Positions 22,351 through 29,751 of a stretch of 64,000 bases of DNA are shown here, one piece after another (within the stretch, counting starts at the first letter, position 1; every line of letters starts with the position of its first letter). The DNA is from Bifidobacterium dentium JCM 1195 = DSM 20436 (GTDB lineage Bacteria > Actinomycetota > Actinomycetes > Actinomycetales > Bifidobacteriaceae). The stretch is from the NCBI RefSeq assembly GCF_001042595.1, contig NZ_AP012326.1, forward strand, positions 2,542,001 to 2,606,000, in the 5' to 3' direction. Below the pieces are notes generated by a model. That model was not told the DNA's origin, did not search any database, and saw nothing but the letters and a program-made list of their open reading frames with translations. The position numbers and the translations under genes are program-made.

Positions 22351-22798
22351 CGTGATTCCCGCTCGAGAGGAGAACCGTAGCGAAAAATGCCGCACCGCAA
22401 AATCTCAAGTCGACATACCTGGCTGATGCCGAGCCTGCACGGTGTACTCGTAACGATATGACCGTGCACGCTTGCCATGTGAGGTGCTTATAGCGGGTCG
22501 TGCGTCCCGCAACTTCCTTCGAGCCGAATTCCCTAAACCCATACCCTTGGAAAATGGCGGTTTTTATGAGCAGTTCAGACCGTATCGACCTAGGTACCAT
22601 GCCCGATTCGTCACAAAGTTCCTATTCGCGGATCGTGTTTGCATGAATCGCCGCAACCGAACGGAAGTACCCTCTTGCATCCATGGATATCATGCAAAAC
22701 GGCTTCCTCCGAATCGAACCGCACTCCATCGATCATCCTCAATCCGACAATCAGCGCGGCGCAATCTTCGAAAGAAGCCGTTAAGCAACTTTAGGCCA
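22351..22798. other. Gene-free stretch between ROK and GH36 genes
   Basis: About 450 bases between two convergent genes. I see no supported gene, tRNA or clear intrinsic terminator. The composition is more AT-rich than its surroundings. Short frames can be drawn but none has codon use or motifs of a real protein. It could hold worn remains of an inserted element. Confidence 0.35.
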
Positions 22799-25093
22799 TC
22801 AGATTTCCACGACCTTGAACAGGACGGCCTGAGCGGGGTGGAGGGACGGCGGGCGAATGCCGTAGGTCTCGAGCGCACGGCCGGTCATCTTCACGCCTTC
22901 AGGATTCCACCAGCCGAGCGGACTCTGGCCATTGGTGATGTCCTGCTTGATCAGATCGAGACTCACGTCAAGCGGTGACACCTCGTACACCTTGTCCGGA
23001 TCGAGGCCTGGCAGACGCACCGGTGCGGCTGGGTAGGTCTGCGAAGTGGTCAGTTGCGTGAAGCGGTAGATTGCGGCGGCCTTGTTCGGCATGACGCAAC
23101 CATCCACGCGTACGGCCGGATCGGCGGCATCGGAATGCACCACCGTATCGACGGCGAACCATTCACGATGCTTTTTGAACTCGGCGACCCATTCGGCAAG
23201 CTTGTCGATGTCGGCCTGCGGCTCCTTAAGCAGGTTCCATTCGATGCCCATGTGCCCGAAGAACGCCATGGCCATGCGCAACTCCTGCGAAGTGGCACGG
23301 TGCGTGGAATGTGCGGGGGAAGCGCCCACATGTTCACCGATCATCTCCGGAGGCACGAGCAGCGAGGTGTAGCGTTGAATATCGGCGCGTTCCACCGGAT
23401 CGACACAGTCGGAGCCCCAGATACGGTCGGCCACTTCGAGGATGCCGAGATCCACACGGCCACCGCCAGAGGAGCAGCTTTCGATTTCGAGCCCCGGGTG
23501 AGCGGCCTTCAGATCGGTGAAGATCCTATAGACGGCAAGCGTCTGCTCATGCACCGCCGGACGGCCGGAATACGGCGAAACGGCTTCGGTGACGAGCTTG
23601 TTGTGATCCCATTTGATGTAATCGATGCCAAGTTCGCCGACGAGCTTGTCCATGGCGCCATACACATAGGCATAGGCGTCGGGATTGGTCAGGTCGACGA
23701 CCTGCTGGGTGCGCCCCTGCATCGGCAGACGACCGGCGGTGGGCTTCAGGACCCAATCCGGATGCGCGCGGAACATGTCGGAATCGGGGTTGACCATTTC
23801 CGGCTCGAACCACAGGCCGAACTCAAGACCCTTGCCGTGCACATAGTCGGCGAGCGCCTTCAGTGACTTGTCGCCGTCAGGCCACACCTCCTGCGAAATC
23901 TCCCAGTCGCCGAGGCCGGAAGTGTCATCACGGCGGGAGCCGAACCAACCGTCATCCACCACAAAGCGTTCCACACCACTTTCCACGGCCTTGTCGGCCA
24001 GTGCGGTGAGGGTGTCGTAGTCGTGGTTGAAATAGACGGCCTCCCAAGTGTTGAGGATGACCGGACGCGGCTTGGGGGCAATGCCGTGCTTGGCGTTCCA
24101 GTCGCGATGCGCGTTGCGGATGAACGAATGGAATCGGGAGGCGACTTCGTTGAGTCCCTCGCCAAAGGATCCACACACCCATGGGGTCGTGTATTCTTCG
24201 CCGCCGGCCAGCGTGATTTCACCTCCGAAAAGCATTTCGCCGCCGCCGAGCATACCGGTGGTGTAAGGCAGTCGCTCCGCGGAGAGCACGCTGTTGCCGC
24301 TCCATGCGACATGTGCGGAATAGACGTTGCCACGGGTGAATCCAAAGCCGGTTTCGCCGAGGGAAAGCAGCAGGGTCGCATCGAAATCAGGGCGACCGGT
24401 CATCGAGACCTTTTCGAAACGACCGACGGTCAGCGGCTGACGTTGCGGCGAGCGCTCACGCAGATGATGGCCGGTGGTGGTGAGGATTTCGGTGGCGTCG
24501 GCCGGCACGGGGAAGCCAAGTTCCACCTTGCCGACTTCGAGCAGGCCGTCGCCGGTGTTGATTACGGTAGCCTGCTGGCGTACGAGACCGCTCACGTCGA
24601 TTTCGCAGGTCCAGATGAGTTTCACACCCTGTTCCACGTCTTCGGCGGTGGCGGTGATGGTCGGCGTCCGCTTTGGTTCGGAGGCTACGTTCCACTGTGG
24701 ATAGCCGTTCTTCACGGTCATCTCGTAGACGTTGCCGTCTTCCACGGTTTCGGCCTTGATGTCGGTGACGGCGAACTTGCAGAACAGCTCGCGGCCGTCG
24801 CGACGGATTTCAAAACGCTTGGCGCCGATCCAGGATTCGGATTGGGTCGGCAGCACGCTCGGCCATGCGGTGTAGTCGAGCGCACCGGAGACGCGTTGCG
24901 GACGCAGGGCGTCGTATAGTCCGATCACGGTTTCAGGGGCGGACAGCGGACGACCCCAATACACCAGTCGCGGCAGCTCGCTACCGGGGAACACGATGGC
25001 AAGGGCCACGCCGCTGGCCGACTGTTCGGCATAGACGGCGGTCAGTGCAGTACCGTCGGAAGCGGATCCTTGAAACGATTGAATGAGCGTCAT
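22799..25093 (-). CDS. GH36 alpha-galactosidase
   Basis: A 764-residue cytoplasmic enzyme that removes alpha-1,6-linked galactose from raffinose, stachyose or melibiose. The N-terminal beta-sandwich (1-320) precedes the barrel. The nucleophile is Asp496 in YIKWDHNK, the acid/base is Asp562 in RIWGSDCVD, and the substrate-binding VVDDGWFG (378-385) is also present. Length and architecture fit tetrameric bacterial GH36. No signal peptide is seen. The gene is convergent with the ROK gene and has its own promoter (TTGCCG, 17-base spacer, TATAAG). A copy of the candidate ROK operator lies upstream of that promoter. Confidence 0.92.
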   Translation of the reverse strand: MTLIQSFQGSASDGTALTAVYAEQSASGVALAIVFPGSELPRLVYWGRPLSAPETVIGLYDALRPQRVSGALDYTAWPSVLPTQSESWIGAKRFEIRRDGRELFCKFAVTDIKAETVEDGNVYEMTVKNGYPQWNVASEPKRTPTITATAEDVEQGVKLIWTCEIDVSGLVRQQATVINTGDGLLEVGKVELGFPVPADATEILTTTGHHLRERSPQRQPLTVGRFEKVSMTGRPDFDATLLLSLGETGFGFTRGNVYSAHVAWSGNSVLSAERLPYTTGMLGGGEMLFGGEITLAGGEEYTTPWVCGSFGEGLNEVASRFHSFIRNAHRDWNAKHGIAPKPRPVILNTWEAVYFNHDYDTLTALADKAVESGVERFVVDDGWFGSRRDDTSGLGDWEISQEVWPDGDKSLKALADYVHGKGLEFGLWFEPEMVNPDSDMFRAHPDWVLKPTAGRLPMQGRTQQVVDLTNPDAYAYVYGAMDKLVGELGIDYIKWDHNKLVTEAVSPYSGRPAVHEQTLAVYRIFTDLKAAHPGLEIESCSSGGGRVDLGILEVADRIWGSDCVDPVERADIQRYTSLLVPPEMIGEHVGASPAHSTHRATSQELRMAMAFFGHMGIEWNLLKEPQADIDKLAEWVAEFKKHREWFAVDTVVHSDAADPAVRVDGCVMPNKAAAIYRFTQLTTSQTYPAAPVRLPGLDPDKVYEVSPLDVSLDLIKQDITNGQSPLGWWNPEGVKMTGRALETYGIRPPSLHPAQAVLFKVVEI

Positions 25094-25122
25094 TGCAACA
25101 TCCTTTGATATGCGAGTGATTC

Positions 25123-25151
25123 CTTATATGACGTTTTCGATGCTACGGCAA
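25123..25151 (-). promoter_or_regulatory. Promoter of the GH36 gene
   Basis: On the minus strand TTGCCG (complement of 25146-25151) and TATAAG (complement of 25123-25128) are 17 bases apart, about 30 bases upstream of the ATG at 25093. Confidence 0.55.
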
Positions 25152-25183
25152 CCGTTTTTCCTTGACCCACCGCAGCGTGTTTC

Positions 25184-25200
25184 TTATTTTCGGAAAGTAA
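25184..25200. promoter_or_regulatory. Candidate ROK operator, copy 2
   Basis: TTATTTTCGGAAAGTAA is a 17-bp near-palindrome matching the site upstream of the ROK gene at 13 of 17 positions. It lies about 33 bases upstream of the GH36 -35 box, a position that would suit activation. Confidence 0.5.
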
Positions 25201-25250
25201 TTCGAACGTTCGTTACGATTCCATACGGCATTCCGTGGGGACGATTCCTG

Positions 25251-25706
25251 TCAGCGGATTCGTTTGTCGGTGAAAAAATCCGTGAGGATCCGCGCACATT
25301 CCGATTCGTGCATGCCGCCGATGACTTCCGGGACGCTGCCGATATGCGGATCACGGGGAATATCCCAAACCGAGCCGCATGCACCAAGCTTGGCATCCCA
25401 CGCCCCGAAGACGATGCGGCCGATATGCGTCTGCAAGCAGGCGCCGGCGCACATCGGGCAAGGTTCGAGCGTGACGATAAGCGTGCAATCGGCAAGGTTC
25501 CAAGTACCGAGTGCATGCGCGGCCTCAGTCATGGCCTTGACCTCGGCATGGGCCAACGGATCGCGGTCGGCCTCCCGCAGGTTGCGACCCCGGCCGATCA
25601 CCTGTCCGGCGGCATCCAATACCACGGCCCCGACGGGTACCTCCCCTTCGGCGGCCGCCTCACGTGCCAACCGAAGCGCGACTTCCATACCTGCATCCCA
25701 TGCCAT
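25251..25706 (-). CDS. tadA: tRNA-specific adenosine deaminase
   Basis: A cytidine-deaminase-fold protein of about 151 residues. The zinc ligands and catalytic Glu are in HAEVKAM (His53, Glu55) and EPCPMCAGAC (Cys83, Cys86). TadA converts adenosine to inosine at the wobble position 34 of tRNA-Arg(ACG) and is normally essential. I set the start at ATG 25706 (MAWDAGMEVAL), since members begin close to this point. GGAGG is only one base before it, so the true start may be the in-frame ATG at 25688 or a GTG at 25730. The gene stands alone and is divergent from the antiporter gene. Confidence 0.85.
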   Translation of the reverse strand: MAWDAGMEVALRLAREAAAEGEVPVGAVVLDAAGQVIGRGRNLREADRDPLAHAEVKAMTEAAHALGTWNLADCTLIVTLEPCPMCAGACLQTHIGRIVFGAWDAKLGACGSVWDIPRDPHIGSVPEVIGGMHESECARILTDFFTDKRIR

Positions 25707-25787
25707 GCCTCCAGTGTACGAAACACGCACATTAATACCCCTTGGTAGTCTGGATTCGGCGGGGAAATCACGCGCGAAGGAGGCACG

Positions 25788-27860
25788 TTGGCAGTATTCG
25801 AACTCATCCTATGCATTATCGCTGCCGTCGTATTGTCCTCATTCCTCAGCCGCTTTATTCCCAAGGTCTCCACCCCGCTCGTGCAGATCGCATTGGGGGC
25901 ATTGGCCACGCAAATGCCATTCTTTCCGGACGTCACGCTCGACCCGGAACTGTTCATGGTGTTGTTCATTGCGCCGCTGCTGTATCTCGAGGCGCATGAA
26001 ATCGACAAACGCGAGCTGCTGCGCTCAGTCAAATTGTCGTTGTCCCTAGCCATCGGATTGGCCATCGCCACCATGGTGGCGGTCGGTTTCGTCCTCCACT
26101 CCATATGGCCTTCGATCACTCTCGCCGCGGCCCTTGCACTTGGTGCCGCACTGGGACCTACCGATGCGGTGGCGGTATCGTCTCTTGGCAAGGAGGCCGC
26201 ACTGACACAGCGTCAGGCTGGCGTGCTGAAGGGTGAATCCCTGTTCAATGACGCTTCCGGCATCGTCGGCTTCCAGTTCGCCATAGCGGCGGCCATCAGC
26301 GGAGTCTTTGAAATCGGTCAGTCGGCAACGCAATTCGTCGTGTCGTTCTTTGGTGGAGCCATTTTCGGCCTGGCCATGGGCATGATCGCCGATGTGCTGT
26401 TCGAATCGCTGCGTTCCGTCGGTTGGGAGACGACCACCAGCAGAATCCTCATGGAGCTTTTCCTACCGTTCCTGCTGTATCTGGGTGCGGAAGCGGCGCA
26501 TGTCTCCGGCATTCTCGCAGTCGTCGCCGCCGGTCTGACCATCCGCTTCGACCATACCGGCATCGGACCGAACGTGGCACGCACGAACATCGTATCGTCA
26601 AGCGTATGGGGCGTACTGTCGTTCACGCTGAACGGTACCGTGTTCATTCTGCTCGGCATGCTGCTCCCGGATGCGATGAGCGCCAGCTGGGATGATCCGA
26701 CGGTCAGCAACTGGCGGCTGCTGATGGCCATCCTGACCGTTTCCGCAGTGGTGATCGTCATGCGTTTCCTATGGATTTCGCTCATGCTGCGCGTCGCCCG
26801 TGATACGACCACGCACAAGCGTCGCAAGATGACGTTGGCACGTTGGCGATCGGCCGCCGTCATGACGTTCGGCGGACCGAAAGGCACCATCACGCTATCG
26901 TTGATGTTCACCATCCCCTACACCGTCAGCAGCGGCGAATGGTTCCCGATGCGTGACGAGCTGATCTTCATCGCGGGTGGCGTAATCGTGGTGACGCTGC
27001 TGCTCGCCAACTTCCTGCTGCCGTTGCTCGCGCCGAACCGCAATAAAGACGCTTCCGTGGAGATGAGCGAAATCACCATCGAGGTGCTGCGTCGAACCGT
27101 AGAGGAGCTGACGGGGCGAGTCACGCCCGACAATCGCAAGGCCGTGCTCATGATCATCGATTCCTACACGAAGCGCATCACACGGCTTAAGCAGCGCATC
27201 GGCGAAACCGACCCGCAGGGCTACATGCAACTGCAGATTGCCGCGCTCAACTGGGAGAAAGAGTATGTGAAGGCGCGATTGGCCGACGTGAAGGCGCATC
27301 CGAGCGAGAACAAGGCGGCCAACGACTTGGAAGCCGAAGCCTGCGAACGTCTGCTCGATCAGATCATGAACTCGTTGCGCCATATCGAGACCGCCCATGA
27401 TTCCGGACGCACCATCTGGCAGCTGAAAGGCCGGTTCAGGGCGCTGCAACGCCGTACGGGCATGTTCGTACGCCGCGTGAACAGCAAGATTCGCCGCACC
27501 ACGCCGTTGTTCAGCGACGACGAGCTATTCGCCCATACGCGCACCGTGCAGGTGGACGCGATCGAGCACGTGATCGATCGACTGTATGAGGAGATGGGCA
27601 AGGATACGTACAACACCGAGCATTGTTCCGGCCTGTTGCTGGATTACCGTCGAGGCGAGGCCGCGCTGCGCGCACGCCCGAATGTGGGCGACAGCGCCGA
27701 AGCACAGGCGCAGGCCGAAGAGGTCAAGCGCGAGAGCTACGGCATCGAGCTCGGTGTGATTCAGGACATGTACGAAGCAGGCGACATCACCCGCGCACAG
27801 TCCAAGCAGCTGCGCCGCAACGTCTACGTGATGAGCGTCGACGCCGATGCCCAGATCTGA
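25788..27860 (+). CDS. Cation/proton antiporter of the CPA1 family
   Basis: A 690-residue membrane protein. About twelve hydrophobic helices fill residues 1-425, followed by a long soluble, Arg/Glu-rich tail of about 260 residues. CPA1 signature sites are visible: GPTDAVAV (123-130) and ESLFNDASG (150-158), the ion-binding Asp helix. Relatives exchange Na+ or K+ for H+ in pH and salt control. The start is a TTG at 25788 preceded by GAAGGAGG 4 bases away. The large cytoplasmic tail is typical of bacterial NhaP/YjcE-like forms and may be regulatory. Confidence 0.87.
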   Translation: MAVFELILCIIAAVVLSSFLSRFIPKVSTPLVQIALGALATQMPFFPDVTLDPELFMVLFIAPLLYLEAHEIDKRELLRSVKLSLSLAIGLAIATMVAVGFVLHSIWPSITLAAALALGAALGPTDAVAVSSLGKEAALTQRQAGVLKGESLFNDASGIVGFQFAIAAAISGVFEIGQSATQFVVSFFGGAIFGLAMGMIADVLFESLRSVGWETTTSRILMELFLPFLLYLGAEAAHVSGILAVVAAGLTIRFDHTGIGPNVARTNIVSSSVWGVLSFTLNGTVFILLGMLLPDAMSASWDDPTVSNWRLLMAILTVSAVVIVMRFLWISLMLRVARDTTTHKRRKMTLARWRSAAVMTFGGPKGTITLSLMFTIPYTVSSGEWFPMRDELIFIAGGVIVVTLLLANFLLPLLAPNRNKDASVEMSEITIEVLRRTVEELTGRVTPDNRKAVLMIIDSYTKRITRLKQRIGETDPQGYMQLQIAALNWEKEYVKARLADVKAHPSENKAANDLEAEACERLLDQIMNSLRHIETAHDSGRTIWQLKGRFRALQRRTGMFVRRVNSKIRRTTPLFSDDELFAHTRTVQVDAIEHVIDRLYEEMGKDTYNTEHCSGLLLDYRRGEAALRARPNVGDSAEAQAQAEEVKRESYGIELGVIQDMYEAGDITRAQSKQLRRNVYVMSVDADAQI

Positions 27861-28067
27861 ATTCTGCACTACAGCGAGCGAGACGAATCCGAGTCGAAGA
27901 ATCCACAACGATATCCGAGATTCGCAATTCCCAGAAAGTTCACAGAAAACCTCAGCCATGCACTCAGAAAGGACTGCTTATATAAGAAGCATCAGCAAAC
28001 AGCAGCTGGTCAGGAGCCACATCAGTTCCCGAAAATTGAACCCTTTCTTCTTCTCTCTCCTTTCTCT
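27861..28067. other. Intergenic stretch after the antiporter gene
   Basis: About 200 bases between the antiporter stop and the terminator at 28068. It is A-rich, then C/T-rich (CTTCTTCTCTCTCC) before the hairpin. No gene is supported. Confidence 0.4.
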
Positions 28068-28101
28068 CCCCGGTGGCGATCCCACCGGGGTCTTCTTTTT
28101 T
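28068..28101 (+). terminator. Intrinsic terminator after the antiporter gene
   Basis: CCCCGGTGG pairs with CCACCGGGG (9 bp) and is followed by TCTTCTTTTTT. Confidence 0.85.
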
Positions 28102-28134
28102 CCACCGGCAACATTCAGCCATCGCGTCGCGCGC

Positions 28135-28140
28135 TATATT
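28135..28140 (+). promoter_or_regulatory. -10 box of the esterase gene; probably leaderless mRNA
   Basis: TATATT ends 7 bases before the A of the ATG at 28148, so transcription would start at or next to the start codon. The only purine-rich run (GAGAGG) is one base from the ATG, too close to serve as a normal ribosome-binding site. Confidence 0.4.
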
Positions 28141-28147
28141 GAGAGGC

Positions 28148-28906
28148 ATGAACGAAGCACTCGAAGGCAATCTGATCGGACGCGAATCGAATGTGGTACC
28201 GGGCCGTTTCGGCGAGCCGTTGCAGGTAGCATATGCGCAGTATTCACCTGGCGGCGGCTGTGCGGCCCCACGGCGGCCACTGTTCCTATGCCTGCATGGC
28301 TGGGGCTCGAATGAGGCCGATCTTGCCGATATGATGCGCTACGTCGCCCCATATAACGATTTCGCCTCGCTGCGTGCACCGCTCGTGTTGCAAGAGGCCG
28401 GTTCGGGCGAATTCGGCTTCGGCCAGGGCGCCTATTCCTGGTTCCATGATTGCGTACCTTCCGGCGATGATCTGGACCGCGATGCGTTCGCTGCGGCGAG
28501 CGCGATTGATGACTGGGTCGCCGAGAACGTTCCCGAAGACCGTACCGTCGTGCCGATTGGCTTTTCGCAGGGAGGCCTGCTTGCGATTCATCTGCTGCGG
28601 GTCCACCCGGAACGCTATCTTGCGTCGGTTTCGTTGTCCGGTTTCCTCGCGCCGGGGTCCGTTGCCGGTACCGCGCCCGCCGATGATCGTCTGGCCGCGC
28701 TCAACGTACCGGTTTTCTATGGGTACGGCAACAGCGATACCGTGATTCCCAAGCCGGAGATCTTCGCCACCGCCGCCTGGCTGGACGAACACACGTTCCT
28801 GACTGCGAAAGGCTACCGTGGCCTCGACCATGCCGTCAGCCTCGATGAGTTCAGCGATCTGCGAGACTGGCTGGCCATGCACGACATCGCACCAGGCGTG
28901 CTGTAG
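28148..28906 (+). CDS. Phospholipase/carboxylesterase-type alpha/beta hydrolase
   Basis: A cytosolic alpha/beta hydrolase of 252 residues. The nucleophile elbow is GFSQGG (in VVPIGFSQGGLLAIH). An oxyanion-hole segment LFLCLHGWGSNEAD is present. The acid Asp (about YGNSDTVIP) and His (RGLDHAVS) complete a Ser-Asp-His triad. The family (YpfH/carboxylesterase 2) cleaves short acyl esters or lysophospholipids; the real substrate is unknown. The start at ATG 28148 fits the family and lies 7 bases after a TATATT box. The gene is followed by the dCTP deaminase gene about 110 bases downstream. Confidence 0.8.
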   Translation: MNEALEGNLIGRESNVVPGRFGEPLQVAYAQYSPGGGCAAPRRPLFLCLHGWGSNEADLADMMRYVAPYNDFASLRAPLVLQEAGSGEFGFGQGAYSWFHDCVPSGDDLDRDAFAAASAIDDWVAENVPEDRTVVPIGFSQGGLLAIHLLRVHPERYLASVSLSGFLAPGSVAGTAPADDRLAALNVPVFYGYGNSDTVIPKPEIFATAAWLDEHTFLTAKGYRGLDHAVSLDEFSDLRDWLAMHDIAPGVL

Positions 28907-29016
28907 TCCGGCGAGGTGGCAGGGCCGCCCCGCGTTATAGCGGCAACGCGCTAGACTGATGGACAGTGTGGTTTTTGCGCGCGAAGAGTGCGCGGTTACG
29001 ACTTGAAGGAGTTTTG

Positions 29017-29598
29017 ATGCTGCTGTCCGATCGCGACATTCTCGCCGCTCAGGCCGACGGTCATATCTCACTTGATCCGTGGACTCCGGAAATGGTGCAG
29101 CCGGCTTCGATCGATGTACGTTTGGACCGCTTCTTCCGCCTGTTCAACAATCATGCGTACACGTATGTCGATCCGGCGGAGAATCAGGGCGAGCTGACCG
29201 AACAGTTCGAGGTCGCTGCGGACGAGCCGTGGATCCTACACCCGGGCGAGTTCGCACTGGGCTCCACTTGGGAGTACGTGAAGCTGGATTCGACCGTCGC
29301 GGCACGATTGGAAGGCAAGAGCTCTCTGGGTCGCTTGGGCATTCTGACCCATTCCACCGCGGGATTCATCGACCCGGGCTTCGAGGGGCATATCACATTG
29401 GAGCTATCCAACGTGTCCACGTTGCCGGTGAAGCTGTGGCCGGGCATGAAAATCGGCCAGATGTGCTTCTTCCGGTTGAGTTCGCCAGCCGAGCACCCAT
29501 ACGGCTCGCAGGGCACCGGCTCGCATTATCAGGGCCAGCGCGGGCCGACACCGAGCCGCTCGTATGTGAATTTTTACAAAGCCGAGATCCAAGACTGA
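29017..29598 (+). CDS. dcd: dCTP deaminase
   Basis: A 193-residue trimeric nucleotide enzyme that deaminates dCTP to dUTP. Key residues are seen in GKSSLGRLG (100-108) and in the catalytic Glu129 of GHITLELSN. The loop [13 protein letters not shown] matches the actinobacterial and archaeal type, in which one protein both deaminates dCTP and hydrolyses the product to dUMP. Bifunctionality is therefore likely but is inference. The start at ATG 29017 is supported by GAAGGAG 6 bases upstream. Confidence 0.9.
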   Translation: MLLSDRDILAAQADGHISLDPWTPEMVQPASIDVRLDRFFRLFNNHAYTYVDPAENQGELTEQFEVAADEPWILHPGEFALGSTWEYVKLDSTVAARLEGKSSLGRLGILTHSTAGFIDPGFEGHITLELSNVSTLPVKLWPGMKIGQMCFFRLSSPAEHPYGSQGTGSHYQGQRGPTPSRSYVNFYKAEIQD

Positions 29599-29631
29599 TC
29601 GGCCTGTGAACCGTTTGGCTTCGTAACCATG

Positions 29632-29664
29632 GAGGTGCTCGTCGGAATACCCGACGAGCACCTC
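29632..29664 (+). terminator. Hairpin terminator after dcd
   Basis: GAGGTGCTCGTCGG pairs with CCGACGAGCACCTC (14 bp) around a 5-base loop and is followed by a weak pyrimidine tract (TTGCTCT). It may serve both convergent genes. Confidence 0.7.
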
Positions 29665-29751
29665 TTGCTCTGGCCGCTCTTCTCCCCTAGTCAGCCTTCA
29701 ACCGTCAGCCGACATCCCCTCGTCAGAGGGAACGCTGCGTACCTCCCGGCG

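Noticed and set aside
22472..22978. A 168-residue frame in the gap after the ROK gene
   Set aside because: It runs into the GH36 gene antisense and shows no family features or ribosome-binding site.
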